Notes under the pieces: generated by a model | Databases searched by the model: none | Seen by the model: the letters and a program-made list of their open reading frames with translations, nothing else | What the model was told of the DNA's origin: nothing | Translations under genes and position numbers: made by a program | Part shown: positions 41,766 through 53,693 of the stretch, one piece after another | Layout: the number at the start of each line of letters is the position of its first letter | How positions within the stretch are numbered: position 1 is the first letter of the stretch | Assembly (NCBI GenBank): GCA_905221605.1 | Contig: CAJNDS010002080.1 | Coordinates: 1,395,596 to 1,459,595, forward strand | Source of the DNA: Symbiodinium natans | Lineage: Eukaryota; Sar; Dinophyceae; Suessiales; Symbiodiniaceae | DNA length: 64,000 bases | Direction: 5' to 3'

Positions 41766-44700
41766 TTGTGGCTTTCAAAAGTCAATACACTGCACATGCA
41801 AGTCGATTTCAACAGGTTTGGTGATGTTCATCTTGTATTGGCACGCATGCATGGCTGTTCGGTGCCTGCCCATGACTGTGCGCGGGTCAGGCATTTGCAA
41901 ACAACAGACGCGACAATGCTGCTTGGACCACTTGAAGCTTCATGTGTGCTCTTGTAGGTCTGGCTTGCTGCTTCATGGCACTAAGGCCGCTGCTCAGGCA
42001 AAGGAGGGCTGACCCGCAATGATTGTTGCATGTCTCCCTGTGGGCGAAGGAGGCTCACAAGAGGCGTGGCTCCAAAAACTCGTCCAAAAGCTCGCCGTAG
42101 CAAGCTTTGCAAGCTTTCAACAGGAAGCACCACGAGTCCCAACTTGCTTGTGCCTGACGCCTGCGTGGCGTTGACACGAGATGACCCCAGGTTGATGGAC
42201 GGACAGCGGATCGTTTTACAGTTTCACTCGGAGCGTGTTATTTGCAGCCAGCTCATCGGTTATTTTGCAAAGTTCTGTGTTCTGGAGTTTGCAGTAGCTG
42301 AGGAGGCTCTCACCTTCGTTTTGGTAATACTGCTGCTGCTGCTGCCAGCGGGGCTGGGGAGTTGCACCTAGTGTGGACAGCACCTTTGAGGAGTTTCGAT
42401 TCTGGGCTTCAAGGCTCGGACTAGCAGGTTTGGAAGGGTTTGTATAGCTCTGCCACTCAAGCCATTTTTCGGTTTTGTGTGGGCAAAACTTCTGTATGGA
42501 GAGTTTCCTGAAGAACGTAAGATGCTGCTGTAATCTGGCAAGCAGTAGTGCATGTGTGTGGGTGTGTCTGCTCATGCTGATATGACATCAGCGTGAAGCT
42601 GAAGCTGTGTTGAACATGTTGAGATTGGATGTCGAATCTACGGCGGCATCCAGTGGCCACATCGGCTCGGAGTATAAGGCGATATATGGCGCAGCTTTAG
42701 AGACTAAGCCCGAGGTTCATGACCTGCATCCCCCGAAGAAGAAGATCCAAGTTCGACCTCTTCCACCGCCAGAAGTTTCCACTGAACGCACGCTAGGCTG
42801 TTAGAACCATGACCCCTTGCAGCGAAGCGCTGTTTGTCGCATGCCATTGGCAGGCAGTTTCTGGATGTTTGGATGTCCGCACGTGTGTGCGTTGAGACAC
42901 TTGAAAGGCCCGCCTGTCACCGCGGCCCACGTGGTACAGGACTTTTGTCAAATTTGTCGCGCAGTAGCTTATCGTAGCTTCTTGCAGTTCATCTCGCAGT
43001 TCTGGGAGCACTTCTTGCCAGTGCCACTTAACATGGGAGGCCAGGACTTCCACGTTCGCGATGGAAGGCAAAGCAAAATCCAGTGCCACGGCAGTTCAGA
43101 CAGTGGATGGCTGAGGCCGAAGCAGAGGGGAGACGCGATGTTTGCTGTTTGCTTCGGTCATGTTCCCTGTTCGGGAGGCACAAGAAGGTGCACAGCAACT
43201 AGCTGCCAACAGCAAGAGCATGCTGACGGTGGAGGACCTCATGCAAAATCTTCGGCGCAATCCGTCAATGAGGCCTGCATTGCAGCATGACACCTTGATA
43301 CATCTTGCGTGTGGCACACGGTCCGCAGACATTCCATGAAGCTGGGCGCTTCCGAGTGCCGTTGCAGGCGCTTGATCGTCGGGATGATATGCGCATGCGT
43401 TGCAGCGTGCAGCTTGACCCCCCTTGCCGCAGTACTCCCTGTCGCTTTGGGGCTTGAGGACATCTAGTCACCGTCTAGTGAATGAGTTCTGTGACTTTGG
43501 ATCCATGAAGCCCATGATTTCATGTGCTGCAGGACTGGCAAGCATCTCTGAGCCAGGAAAGCTTTGAGAACACGCTTCAGCTGCTTCAGAGCCTTCTCTT
43601 CGATCTCTACGTTCGAAAGTACTTGATGATTGATGGCAGATCTTCTTGTAAGAGTGTAAGTACTACGGCCTGGGCCCCCAAGGACAGAGTACGGGGGCAG
43701 CAAGAACATGTGCCTCTTCAACAGTTGCAATGCCAGCTGAGCCCCGCAAAACATTACTTGTCGGACTGATCGCTGTTCTGAGGTACTTCTTGTGCTTTCT
43801 GTTGAGCAAGATGCCCTGGAGCTTGGGCTTTCCACCCACCTCGGACCTGCAAGCGGTCGCCTCTAATTTCTTTGGTGGGTCTGCGGCTTGTCTGCACCCG
43901 TTTCTTAACACCTGATTTTTCCCCACGAGGTCTTGGAAAGCAGAGCAAAGCTACTGTAAGCCATTATTGAGATGCGCTGAGGTGCTACTGGGATCCGTCT
44001 GTGCTATCGTTTTCGACACAGCTGCAGCATTGGTGTTTTTTTTTGCGGGCCGTTTGTTGCTCCTCGGCTGTTGCAGTGCCGGAGGGATTCGGGTTGCCTT
44101 TGCAGAAGCTGGAGAAGATGTGTCTTAAGCCGCACCATTCACTTCCGAGGTTCCGCAACCTGTGCACCCAAAGTCGGGGTCCATGGTGCCAGGGCTGCGT
44201 CGAACACGGGCCTGTGCAAAAACACCCAAAAAGCTATCAGTCAGCGTCAGGCCAACGCGGTGCTGCCATGCGTGCCCTTGATTCTGCAACTCGTCTGAGA
44301 CGTCTGAATGGTGTGGCGGTCAAACGTGATAGTCCATGCTGCGCACGCTCCAAGGCTCGTAAGATGGCTGAAGAGGACGGCTCTCTCAGAAGATCTGGCA
44401 AGGTGGTTTCCCTGTTTGCCATTGGTTCAGCTTGAGTTGTGAGGACGGATTTCGACTGGTCCTGCTGCTCGAGCTTGCCCTTGGCTCTAGAATGGATGGG
44501 GCCATTTCGATAGTTGCCCGGCAGAAGTCATAGATCAATGGATCAACCTGCTGACTCTTAAAAGGAGATTGGGGACTAGTACTGGTACGCGAAATCGTGA
44601 GGTCCCACGTTCCCCAAAGTATAAATCGAAGCGCCAACCGTGCAAAAAAGCCAGGCTATGGGAGCCCTCGGAGCGAGCCCCTTGCAATTTCTGCTGGGCC

Positions 44701-45367
44701 TGGCACTTATTGGTAGAGGCAGATCTTCAGCGAGGTGTGTTGAGAAGAGTTGCTGAGATTTCTTGAAGTGTCCTGATGCTTCTGCAGGGTATCAGAAGAC
44801 TCTGCGGTTTTGCTGTTGTGCAGGATTCGATTGTAACCGGGGGTATGCAAGTTCAGGAGATGGTCGGAGGATGTCGGAGGTGTCGCATACCAGCTAGTTC
44901 TGAGCAGAAACGGCTTCAGCTAGTCAGTCATTCAACTCAGCTTGCTGACCTTATCCGTCTGGTGCTTAGGCCACGCTTGTGGCACCCTGAAGCCGTCCTT
45001 GGAACTCGCAGCTCCCCCAGCTTGCAAGGTGCTGAAGTTGTGCCTGGCATCGTTCAAGAAATACCATGAACGACCTCAAGTATCCTGTCAGGCATCTTCA
45101 GGTGCAGCTTTGTCTGCACTTCCGATAAGTGCTTTTCAGGCCGCGGGTTCCACGAAACTGCTGAATTCATTAATACAGCTGAGCACCAGTATCGTTCGTG
45201 CATGTTTTAGAAGATGCAGCAAGGCAGAGGTGAGCAAATATGTTCGGAACCAATCAAAAAATTTTGGTGATCGCGATGGATCATCCCGTCAAGCACAAAG
45301 GGCGTGGTCCACAACCATGCCGGCTCCCATGTCACTTCAGCTACATTTGAGATTTGGGCATTGGTAG
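41766..45367 (+). CDS. Candidate large intron-rich gene with helical-repeat-like exons
   Basis: A series of + strand frames with protein-like, Leu-rich helical composition: RFGDVHLVLARMHGCSVPAH (about 41815), IGSEYKAIYGAALETKPEV (about 42665), SMLTVEDLMQNLRRNPSMRP (about 43215), DWQASLSQESFENTLQLLQS and LLFDLYVRKYLMIDGRSSCK (43534-43653, after CTGCAG), RKTLLVGLIAVLRYFL (about 43745), GIRRLCGFAVVQDSIVTGGM (44789), LADLIRLVLRPRLWHPEAVL (44940) and VLKLCLASFKKYHERPQ (about 45029). Several read like alpha-helical HEAT/ARM-type units. Whether these are one gene or two cannot be told without transcripts. No family name is given. Confidence 0.4.
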
Positions 45368-45469
45368 AGTCATGAATCATCTTGCTGTACACTTGTAGTT
45401 CCAGGCCAGAGTCTAGCACAAAAGCGTGTAGATAGTCGGCCTTGTGATTCTGCAATTATTTGAAGACAA

Positions 45470-46236
45470 GGAAGAGGACTCCAAGGGCATAGCAGTGAAA
45501 ATAAGGCCCAGTCAAAGGGCCTTCTGCCGCCACTGCGGTCGTTCCGGTTTGTTTGGATTGCACGGTCTTAGTGTGGCTCGCCGCTTTCACGAAGCAAGGT
45601 GCCCTGCCCAACTAGCAGCACCAGAAGAGGCGGCACCTCCAGCTGTGACAGAGATAGCGACCGCTGAAGCCGGCAGCGGCAAAGCCCTGCTTCCGCAAGT
45701 GGATCGCACGGTGAACATGACCAAGCTGTCACTGGAGTGCATGATCCAAACACGCCCTTTATGAGTAGGGACGAGCTGGTGCGGCTTCATGCGGAACATC
45801 CGGAGCTTGGCGCAGAAGTCCTCCAGTGTGTTGTAGTTTCCTGGAGACCAGGCTCCTTTGCCGGAGCGCCGTTGCACCCCGCCTGGGGCTGGGTCCCGGT
45901 GATCAGGAGTGCACCATCAAAATCATGGGCAAAGCACCCCACATGCGGGCGATGATCGAGCAGAGCGTTTCGTTCGAGTGCCTCGACAACAGGCTGGTGA
46001 AGCCAGGGCAATTCGACGAAATAGTTGACGTTGGCCAAGACCTGCGCGACGTTGCCCTTGAGAGATGTCTGCAGTTGCAGCAAGTAGCACACCGCGTGGG
46101 GTCGGGGGTAGCAGGGTTGAAGCCTTTGCCCGTCTCACCCATCCTGGAGTCTCCCCGGGACGCCCCCGTCAACAGTGGACTTGGACGTGGCTTGCCTTTC
46201 ACCCGCGCAAAAACAAGGTCGCAAGCGAGGGACTGA
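45470..46236 (+). CDS. Candidate gene with a C2HC-like zinc finger
   Basis: A frame from about 45470 reads RAFCRHCGRSGLFGLHGLSV and ARRFHEARCP: C-x2-C, an 18-residue spacer, then H-x3-C, a C2HC-type zinc-binding pattern. Downstream frames, MSRDELVRLHAEHPELGAEV (about 45766) and MIEQSVSFECLDNRLVKPGQ (about 45950), look like later exons. The minus strand is also open here, so the strand call leans on the window-wide bias. Function unknown. Confidence 0.4.
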
Positions 46237-46655
46237 TGTGCTGCATGTTGTTTTTTTGTTCCTTCGCTCATGCAAGAGTAGGCGTCAGCATTGCGCACTT
46301 GAACTAACAGATTTGAGAGTGCTGGCAGCATGCCTCTGATTTTCGAAGTGACAGTCACAAGGCCCGAGAAGAGCGACGAAATGTATTTTTGAGGGAGAGC
46401 GGAAGACTGAGACAGAAAGAGGGTGAGAGAGTGAGAGATGTGGTGATATTTGTGGCGTGGGCGTGTGACCTGGTGCGATTTGGAATGAGGGCAGGAGAGG
46501 AGCCGGGTGTGGAAAGGAGGGTCGACAGGAAAGCAGTGCGGGCCGGGTTTGAAATCCAGGTCCTGGTCGGCTAGGAAGCGCTGTCAAGCACAGCAAGCTC
46601 TCAATAATTCTAACACGGCTCAAAAAGCGCTCCTGGTCAAACATAAGCCTTTCGG

Positions 46656-47350
46656 ATGTTGATGTTTAAGAATGTTTTAGATATAGACCTTGGCTCAACA
46701 TCCCTTGAGCAACAGTCGAAGGTGGAGGTCCTGACGCTTCTGCAACTATTGCTGGCTGTGGCGTCTGCGGGGGGCTTGACGGGCTGCTGGGTGTTCTGCC
46801 AATGGAAGACAGCACCATCGCGAGTTTGCAAGGCCATCGTAGTGACATTTCTTGCTTTCGAGCTCTTGGATCAGCCGAAGACTCACCACTTTTGGAGTCA
46901 TTGCGATGCTTGTCTTTTCTCAGCTTCTCTGATTCCTCTGGTTCCATTTCCTCCTGAAGGTTCCTGCGGCGCACGTCGGCACGCCATTCGCCCACCTGGC
47001 CGTCTGTCGAGCCTGTGGACATCTGGTGCACGCTGCCGACAGTGGCTCAGCGAAAAGGCATCCTTGTCGTTGACTTAAGTGCGTCGAGAGTTTGGAAGGT
47101 AAACCTGGCGCAGTTGAAAGCCCCACCCAGCGAGCCGTGCCTGGTCTCTGGGTACAATGTGCCGTTCTCCCTCCAGTCGCTGGCTCCCCAATCCGCTGCG
47201 TACCCAACTGTGCACTTTGCTCTCTTGTTTGGCCACGATTCCCCAAGGCTCGAGGACCTGATGGATGACAGGCTCCGGCCTAAGAGCCTGTTCCACTCAA
47301 AAGGATCCCCTCAAATAGAGCATCTCAGTGAGAGAGCACAGATAGGCTAG
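46656..47350 (+). CDS. Unrecognised gene
   Basis: A frame from ATG 46656 reads MLMFKNVLDIDLGSTSLEQQ and SKVEVLTLLQLLLAVASAG. A later frame at about 47045-47350 reads GILVVDLSASRVWKVNLAQL and FALLFGHDSPRLEDLMDDRL. Both are protein-like and could be spliced. No family is recognised. Confidence 0.4.
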
Positions 47351-47589
47351 CAGTAAGAGAAGTTCTCTGAACACTGCTAAGATGTATGAGCGAAGAGCTG
47401 TTCACTTTCAGTTTCTCTCAGACATCAATTACTTTAGTTCCCGGCGGAGGTATCCTTGTAGCGACCACCCTGCCCTTATGATGTATTCGCCGACCGGGGT
47501 CTTCTCATCCTATCCCGTGGATCGAGAAGCGACGGGCTGAGCTGTTCTTGCTGAGGCTGTTGCGTTTGAGCCCTTGCGGCCTTAAAGTG

Positions 47590-47720
47590 CCCCCACCCTC
47601 CCCCCCTCCTCCTCCCCCGCCCCCCCCGCAGGTTGTGCAGCACGCCGATGGCCTCCGCTTCGCAGACGGCTCACGGGAACGTCCGGCTCACGTGCCTTGT
47701 GCTGCACCCCGTGTGATGAG
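47590..47720 (+). CDS. Exon behind a long polypyrimidine tract
   Basis: A C/T-only stretch at 47590-47628 ends in GCAG. The frame from 47632 reads VVQHADGLRFADGSRERPAH. The tract looks like an unusually strong 3' splice-site polypyrimidine signal. The gene it belongs to is unknown. Confidence 0.4.
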
Positions 47721-47849
47721 GCCTAAGGCTGGTTCCTTATCCTGCTTGAATGTTGGCCCAGGTGCATCGAATGGAGTGTTTTGGCCAGGCGGTTGAACAC
47801 TTGTGCAGGCAAAGCCCATGCGACATTCAGACGCTAGGCTTTACTGGCT

Positions 47850-48570
47850 ATGGCTGTGCCCGAGGGTTGGCAGACGGAGGATACAAGAATTTGGTGGTGT
47901 AATCTGAGGTTTAGCACCACCGAGACCGATCCGGTGATGTACTTCCGGCAGGGCTTTCCGCCGCACCAGCGTGCCTCGGCTGTATCGCGAGACCCGAATC
48001 ACCAGATTACATGAGGCCCTAGAGCATACGAAAGTGCTATTGAGCCCCAAAAAGTCCCCAAGCCCTAAGATCCCGAAAGAATGCTTCCACTGCACCAGGC
48101 GACGCAACCCTTCGGAGCATGGGGCTGGATCCAAACGTCTTTGCCGACTTTTCGACGTACTGCTCAGTGCCTTGTCTGCCAGGGTCTGCATGCTACTTCC
48201 ACCTTGGGGATGTCTAAGGACCAGAACTCTGTGACCAACTTCCACTACGACCAGAGTCCTGGATTTCTTCAAATGTGCTCGGGACGCAAAAGGGAGCCTC
48301 GGTGGCATCGCAGTGTTTTTACGCCTTTAGGAACAATAGGAACACTGGCCATGGCCAGTCCAGGGCACTAAAAAGGTTTCGAAGAGGTCCTGAGATTCCA
48401 GCAGCCAATATAGCCAATGTTCTGGTGTGATGCGGGGCGCACCGGGCAAGCATCGGACAGAGTGGCTGAGGTCCTAATCGTCCATCCGCGCTATTCTGAG
48501 TACATGAGCTCTACCGTGGACGAGAGGCCTGGCCCTCACTTGTTCGGCTACACGCCTTGCATGGCTTGAG
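47850..48570 (+). CDS. Unrecognised gene, start and end exons visible
   Basis: The first exon starts at ATG 47850 and reads MAVPEGWQTEDTRIWWCNLR and FSTTETDPVMYFRQGFPPHQ. A middle frame reads ALEHTKVLLSPKKSPSPKIP and ECFHCTRRRNP. The last exon, after GCTGAG, reads VLIVHPRYSEYMSSTVDERP and ends FGYTPCMA at TGA (48568-48570). The start looks a little like a WW-type PxGW opening, but no full domain is visible. Internal joins are not resolved. Confidence 0.5.
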
Positions 48571-48890
48571 GGCATGCCACGTTTGACTAGGCGATCTTGG
48601 ATTACGACAGAAACACAGGACACCTGCACGAAGGGTTTCGGGGCCTGACTCGATGTGACTCGTGATTTGACAGATAGAAAGCAACGCGCCAGGCAGTCAC
48701 AGTTCCGCACTGGAACGTGACTCTGTGTTCTGGTGACTGCTGCTCAGCTGTTTAGCATGATTGCAAATAAACGCCATTGACGGCCTGAAGTTGGCAACTG
48801 TCGGTGTTGGATCGGTGTAAGGTCTGTGATGGTGTTTTTTGTTGAAATGCTGCCCAAGGTCTGTATATCCCGGCTGGATACTGGCACCAG

Positions 48891-49073
48891 GTGACATCGC
48901 TGGACTCACCCACCTTGGGGACTGTTCTGCGATACAAAACAGGAGTTCATTGTCACGTCAAGTCTTCGTTTGTTCGGATGACTTCTGCCACGGTTGTGAG
49001 GCCTACAACACGCCTCTTAGACTGCGCTATCGCTGTTCAGGGCTCTTTGTCGGAGGTAGCAGGGACAGCATGA
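48891..49073 (+). CDS. Unrecognised exon
   Basis: A frame reads SPTLGTVLRYKTGVHCHVKS and SATVVRPTTRLLDCAIAVQG. It looks coding. It could be a 5' exon of the GRAM gene, but no motif supports this. Confidence 0.35.
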   Translation: MTSLDSPTLGTVLRYKTGVHCHVKSSFVRMTSATVVRPTTRLLDCAIAVQGSLSEVAGTA

Positions 49074-49264
49074 GATGCATGAAGCTCCCTTGCGCAGTTT
49101 GCGACTGACTTTGCCTGATAATGGAACAGAAGGTCAGCTCGCAGGTCATGTGTTGAGATGCCACGCATAGGCACACGCAGATGTGCAGATAAGTACAGGG
49201 TCTGGGCTTTGATTCTGGTTAGATTCTGGTTTGATGTTTCAACCTCTCCAAAGGATCGGAATCC

Positions 49265-51250
49265 ATGTTCATGTTGCAATGGTTCGGCGTGAAGCGTTGC
49301 GCGGATCTGTCCTGGTGCCGAGCACCTTGCGGGTCTCGCACTCGAACGTCGCAGCCATGTTGTTCCACTGATTGTTGCTTGAACTGGGTCGGTTTGGGCA
49401 AGTTCTTCGACGATCGCTCACGGGCGGCTGCCACCCTTCGCTTGACACGCGAGAAATGCCAGCGCCTCCAGCGAGAAGCTGCGGAAAAGGCAGATATCTC
49501 GGCTCCACAGGAGAGCCTAAGAGCAGCTGTCCGCCACCTGGCGGCTGTGGAGAGGTGGCTCCAGCCAAAGCGCAGCACTTCCTCGAGCAATTTGCGGCAG
49601 CATGAGCCAGAGGAACTCGCCGCAGAGCTGGGTATGACTTCACTTGCAGGAGGTGAAGATTTGGAAGACTTCGTCGAGCACTTTGCAACTGCGGTGGGAA
49701 CCGGTGAGTTGCTAATTGTCTCAATTCCCTGCCTGCTCCAGTCGAAGACGTTTCGGCATCCTGGGACATTCTATATTAGTTCGGAGCGGCTTTGTTTTCG
49801 TTCCTCCGTCTTGGGTATGGAAGCTCGCTTAGTTATTTCCTGGTCCATGGTCGAATGGGCCCGACTTATCACTGGAGAGACAAACTCCATGCATCCTGTG
49901 CGGATTCGACTCAAGCAATCGGCCGAAGTTGATGGCAACATGGTGGATAGCTTCGACCTGCGGATCTTTGACGTTGGTGCGTTGGCGCAGATGCATAGCT
50001 GCGCCACGTACTTCGTTGGCACAGGTCTCTTCGACATCGTTCCATCGGACGATCGTCGCGCGTCCATCCTCTGCCCAACTCCTCTTGGCGGCAGCGGCAT
50101 CGGCGAGACCTTATCGGCGGGGCCGCGTGCACGAGCACACACCATAACCGCCGAGGCGATGGTGGCAGATCTAGAGCAGTTGAGCCTTGTCTGGGAGCTG
50201 CAAAGGCGAACAACAATTTGGCACAGCGACTGGAGAGCACCTTTCCTTCCTCATGACTACCAGAAGGCCATCAAATGGATGGCTATCCAAGAGCATTACT
50301 TGCCCCATCCCTTCATTCCTGAAAGCATTGACGTGGACGAGGCAGCTGAGAGTGAGGAGCCTCCAATCGAAGAGGTTCAGTTCCTGGGTCGGAAGCGGGC
50401 ATGCAAGTGGGATGTTGTGGTGGACGAAACGTCGGATTCAGAAGGATGGCAATACGCAGTTGACTTTTACCTGGAGCCGAACCGATGGAGCAATAGTCTC
50501 CGTGGCTTTTCCCATGTTCGCCGCAGGAGGTGGCAGCCGACGTTCCTTGCCGAGCTGCCTCAGATAGAAGAAAGTGCTCGAAGTACTGGAAGGTCCGTCT
50601 CCTTTGACAGGCACAGGTTAAACTCCACTTTGATGGCTGAGAAGGGAGTTTCACCACCGCAGCAAATCCTGCTTGAAGACCTGGGTAAGATTCCGCTCGA
50701 GTCAATCCGGCTTGATTTGGAAAGCAACGACTGGGAAGGGGAGCACAACTTGATGTCGATGCATTTTCAGGACCTTCACATGCACAGCATCGAGCTTGGG
50801 CCATGGGTCAGTGGCACCTCGTCAGGTTCCAAAGTCGCAGGGAAGCTCCGCTCCATGTCCATGCGAGTTCCTGTTCCTCCAGCACCAATGTGTCCGAAAG
50901 AGTCTCGCTGCGCGTGCACATGGCATGTGGTGAGCGAGGATGATAGGTGCCTGCTGGAAAGTGTGATCATGACCCTGGACGTACCCTATGGCACGTGCTT
51001 CAACGTCATCAAGTGTGATACGTTTACCACGGACAGCGAATCCGGCAACACAATTCTTGAGCGCAAGCTTTCGCTGGAGTGGGTCAAGGGATGCTGGATA
51101 AAGTCACTTGTGGAAGCCAGTGTCCCTAAAGAGATCCAGGCAGATGGCGTGCAATGGGCAGCGCTCATCAAGAAGTGGGCCCAGCAGAAGCCTGCGCCTG
51201 CCACCTCCGAGCAAAGTGCAAAGAAGAAGAGGCCACCCGAGCTTCGATGA
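49265..51250 (+). CDS. GRAM - DysF-like - VASt domain protein (lipid/sterol transfer type)
   Basis: GRAM plus VASt is the architecture of Lam/Ysp and Aster/GRAMD1 proteins, which move sterols at membrane contact sites. The ORF is uninterrupted, 661 residues. Residues about 145-245 fit a GRAM fold (VSIPCLLQSKTFRHPGTFYI, SSERLCFRSSVLG). Residues about 381-424 carry a dysferlin/peroxin-type signature (DSEGWQYAVDFYLEPNRW, HVRRRRW). Residues about 493-636 match a VASt domain (DVPYGTCFNVIKCDTFTT, LERKLSLEWVKGCWIKSLVE). The C-terminus is short and basic, and the membrane anchor of Aster proteins is not present in this ORF; it could lie in a further exon. The first about 55 residues are Cys-rich and unlike the rest, so the true start may be downstream or in another exon. 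The DysF-like piece between GRAM and VASt is unusual. Confidence 0.85.
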   Translation: MFMLQWFGVKRCADLSWCRAPCGSRTRTSQPCCSTDCCLNWVGLGKFFDDRSRAAATLRLTREKCQRLQREAAEKADISAPQESLRAAVRHLAAVERWLQPKRSTSSSNLRQHEPEELAAELGMTSLAGGEDLEDFVEHFATAVGTGELLIVSIPCLLQSKTFRHPGTFYISSERLCFRSSVLGMEARLVISWSMVEWARLITGETNSMHPVRIRLKQSAEVDGNMVDSFDLRIFDVGALAQMHSCATYFVGTGLFDIVPSDDRRASILCPTPLGGSGIGETLSAGPRARAHTITAEAMVADLEQLSLVWELQRRTTIWHSDWRAPFLPHDYQKAIKWMAIQEHYLPHPFIPESIDVDEAAESEEPPIEEVQFLGRKRACKWDVVVDETSDSEGWQYAVDFYLEPNRWSNSLRGFSHVRRRRWQPTFLAELPQIEESARSTGRSVSFDRHRLNSTLMAEKGVSPPQQILLEDLGKIPLESIRLDLESNDWEGEHNLMSMHFQDLHMHSIELGPWVSGTSSGSKVAGKLRSMSMRVPVPPAPMCPKESRCACTWHVVSEDDRCLLESVIMTLDVPYGTCFNVIKCDTFTTDSESGNTILERKLSLEWVKGCWIKSLVEASVPKEIQADGVQWAALIKKWAQQKPAPATSEQSAKKKRPPELR

Positions 51251-51628
51251 CTTGGAACTGGGCTACATGGAAAGAAGGCCTCAACCATATTGAGCCATAC
51301 TGCATCTCCTTGAGGTTCAGACCAAAGTTTCAGCCGCCAGTCCCACATTGCACTTGTAGTTGGAGTGTCTGTCATGAGCTGCGTCGCAGTACACAGCCTC
51401 AAGGATAACACGGAGTTGTGCCATCAATTCCCGGTCACATCCAGTCTACCCCATGACAGCGGCCCATCCGTGGACGTACAGTTGTTTAAACTGAGAATCT
51501 GTTTACAGCTCGCCTTGGTGCCTGGACGTTGACGCCCTAGTGCCGCCCTCGTTTTAGTGCAGCTGCTTGTGGTCGTGGCACTGCTTGTGCTTCAAAAATA
51601 AAGCCGCTGAACATAGTCAGGATCGAAC
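51251..51628. other. Spacer, nothing recognised
   Basis: Short downstream flank of the GRAM gene. A frame reading SFDDLELGYMERRPQPY overlaps the stop and might be an alternative 3' exon. Otherwise nothing is seen. Confidence 0.4.
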
Positions 51629-51850
51629 ATGGCACCTGCTGGAAGAAGCTCAGAAAGAGGTGCCATGCATCGCGACGCGAGTGCAAGCACACTTTTTCCT
51701 TGTGGAGAGAGCTTGGGCCGGGTAGGCTCCAGCAGCAGCAGATCTGCTTCAGATGATGAGGACTTGTTTCCTGACATGTCGCCACTTTGGGAGCAGTTTC
51801 GGGTAAGGCAGTCAAAGCCAGTGCTCCTCAGGACCAGCCCATGGTGTCAG
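51629..51850 (+). CDS. N-terminal exon candidate, Ser-rich
   Basis: A frame from ATG 51629 reads MAPAGRSSERGAMHRDASAS and SSSSRSASDDEDLFPDMSPL, then WEQFRVRQSKPVLL. It looks like a disordered N-terminus. It may begin the gene that includes the CCR4-type exons downstream, but the distance is 2 kb and no motif links them. Confidence 0.4.
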
Positions 51851-52959
51851 TCATACGTGCTGAACTTGTTCGTGGGCACCGCCCCGTCGTTGTCTCCGAG
51901 GCTTGGGAGACCCCCCCTAGAGGCCCTTAGAAGCCAAGATGCCCTGAGAGTGAGTTCGTACGATTCGTCATCTTTCGGCAATGCCAAAGGTGCCTGTTTA
52001 CATCGGCCTCAAGGACAGGCAAGGCCGACAGTTTGAAGACAAGGGAACGTGTCCTGAGCTCGGATCTTCGACGATGCCAGGTCAGTTCTGGTGTAGGCCC
52101 AGCCGTTGTCAACAATGTTGCTGACACTGAGGTCCCTACGTGAGCTATCGGTGGCTTCGCGGCCCAGTTGTGAGGCCCAAGCTGAAGCGTCGTCAGATGT
52201 TGGGGCTGTTCATCGGAGGGTTGTCATTGTTCAAAATTTCGAATCAGGGTACTGGGGTCCATTGCATCAACTGAGAAGGCATCCATAAAAGGTGCCTAGT
52301 TTGAAGCAAGCCCCATCGGCAGATTGGCTTCCACAGGCCATGCTTCTACCACCCTCACAAGCAGTCCCTCATCCGAGATGTCGCGTGGAGCTTTGAATCC
52401 AGTGAAACGCCGTCGTCTGCTGAGTAGTCTCGGTGTGTTTGACGAAATTCTCTTATGCTCAGCCTCTTGCATGTAATTGGCGTTGCTCACCGGTAGCTAG
52501 TGGAGTTCGACTCCTCGATGGTGGTCTTCCAATTGTCCGGCTGGTGCGTGCCGCCCTTGCAACACGAACAGAGCTGCAAGGGTGTTGTTTGGTCGCCGCC
52601 CCGCCCTCTCTCGCCTTGTTACTTGTTGTGTGGCTTGTTACTCCTTGTGGGCTTTGGATTGCAATATGCTGCATGCAAGCGAAGGGAGAGAGCAGCCCAA
52701 CGTGAACAAAGGTATTGTTACCACTAGCACACGACAAGTTCTGTCTACTGTCGTCTAGCCAGTGTGCTGAGGCAAAGACTCGTTTGTGTTACTGCTCCAA
52801 GGACAGTTCTCCTAGGCAGTTGCTGTGAACCGCTTTGTGTCGCAGTTGGTCTCGGAGGAGTGCTTCCTCAAAGGATGGAGCAGCATCCCACCTGAAAAGC
52901 TGGGAGCTTGGCTACCCACGGGCAAGCTTCCTTTGAAGGCCTTTTGAGGGCCCACAGGA

Positions 52960-53240
52960 GCTTGCAGTGTCTTGCATGAGGTACGGCGACGCTGATGAGG
53001 ATGCGAAGCAGGCGTTTGCTGTGCCTTGCCGAGATTCCCTGAAGACACTGCCTGCCACCACATGCTCCGTGTGGCAGGAGCCGCTTGCAGAGTGGGTAGA
53101 GGTGGTGGAAGACTCAGGGGATTTGTTTGTGACAGTTGCAAGACAAGCGTGCATGCTTGAGTCACTTGAGTCATGTCGTGTCTTCCTATGTCGTCATAAG
53201 TCAAAGCACGACGAAGCAATGAAAAACAGGAAAAACTGCT
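52960..53240 (+). CDS. Unrecognised exon upstream of the CCR4-type gene
   Basis: A frame reads RYGDADEDAKQAFAVPCRDS, PLAEWVEVVEDSGDLFVTVA and RQACMLESLESCRVFLCRHK. It is strongly protein-like. It might be an N-terminal exon of the CCR4-type deadenylase gene. No domain is recognised. Confidence 0.4.
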
Positions 53241-53693
53241 GATGGACATTGTGTTGTCCTTTGTACTGCCCTGAAGGCGAAAACGCGTTCCTACTGTCCT
53301 CAGAAGGAGGACAGCGCAAGTTGTGCGTGCTGGCACTGGAAAGATCCGATGGCGCGTGTCATGGCTGTGGTATTCTGCCAGTGGGCATGATAGGACATCG
53401 ACCGGCCTTTGCGCCTGGAGATCACTCCGCTGGTCAAGGACAGCTGCGTCATGCTCATAAGCTTAGCGTTCCTGGCTGTGCAGACTCAGCTGTTTCGAAA
53501 GGGGATGAGGCATACTAAGACATCTTTGAAGATGGACGATTGCATAGTTGAGAGGATGGACGCGTTGCGGAAGCCAGCAAGATGGTGATCACAACGGGGA
53601 CTGTCATTCCGACACCAAAGGAGGCTATCAGATGCAGGGAGCTGCCATGCTCGCCTAAAGCAGTGCTGTGATTTTTGTATTATTTTTGTTGAG

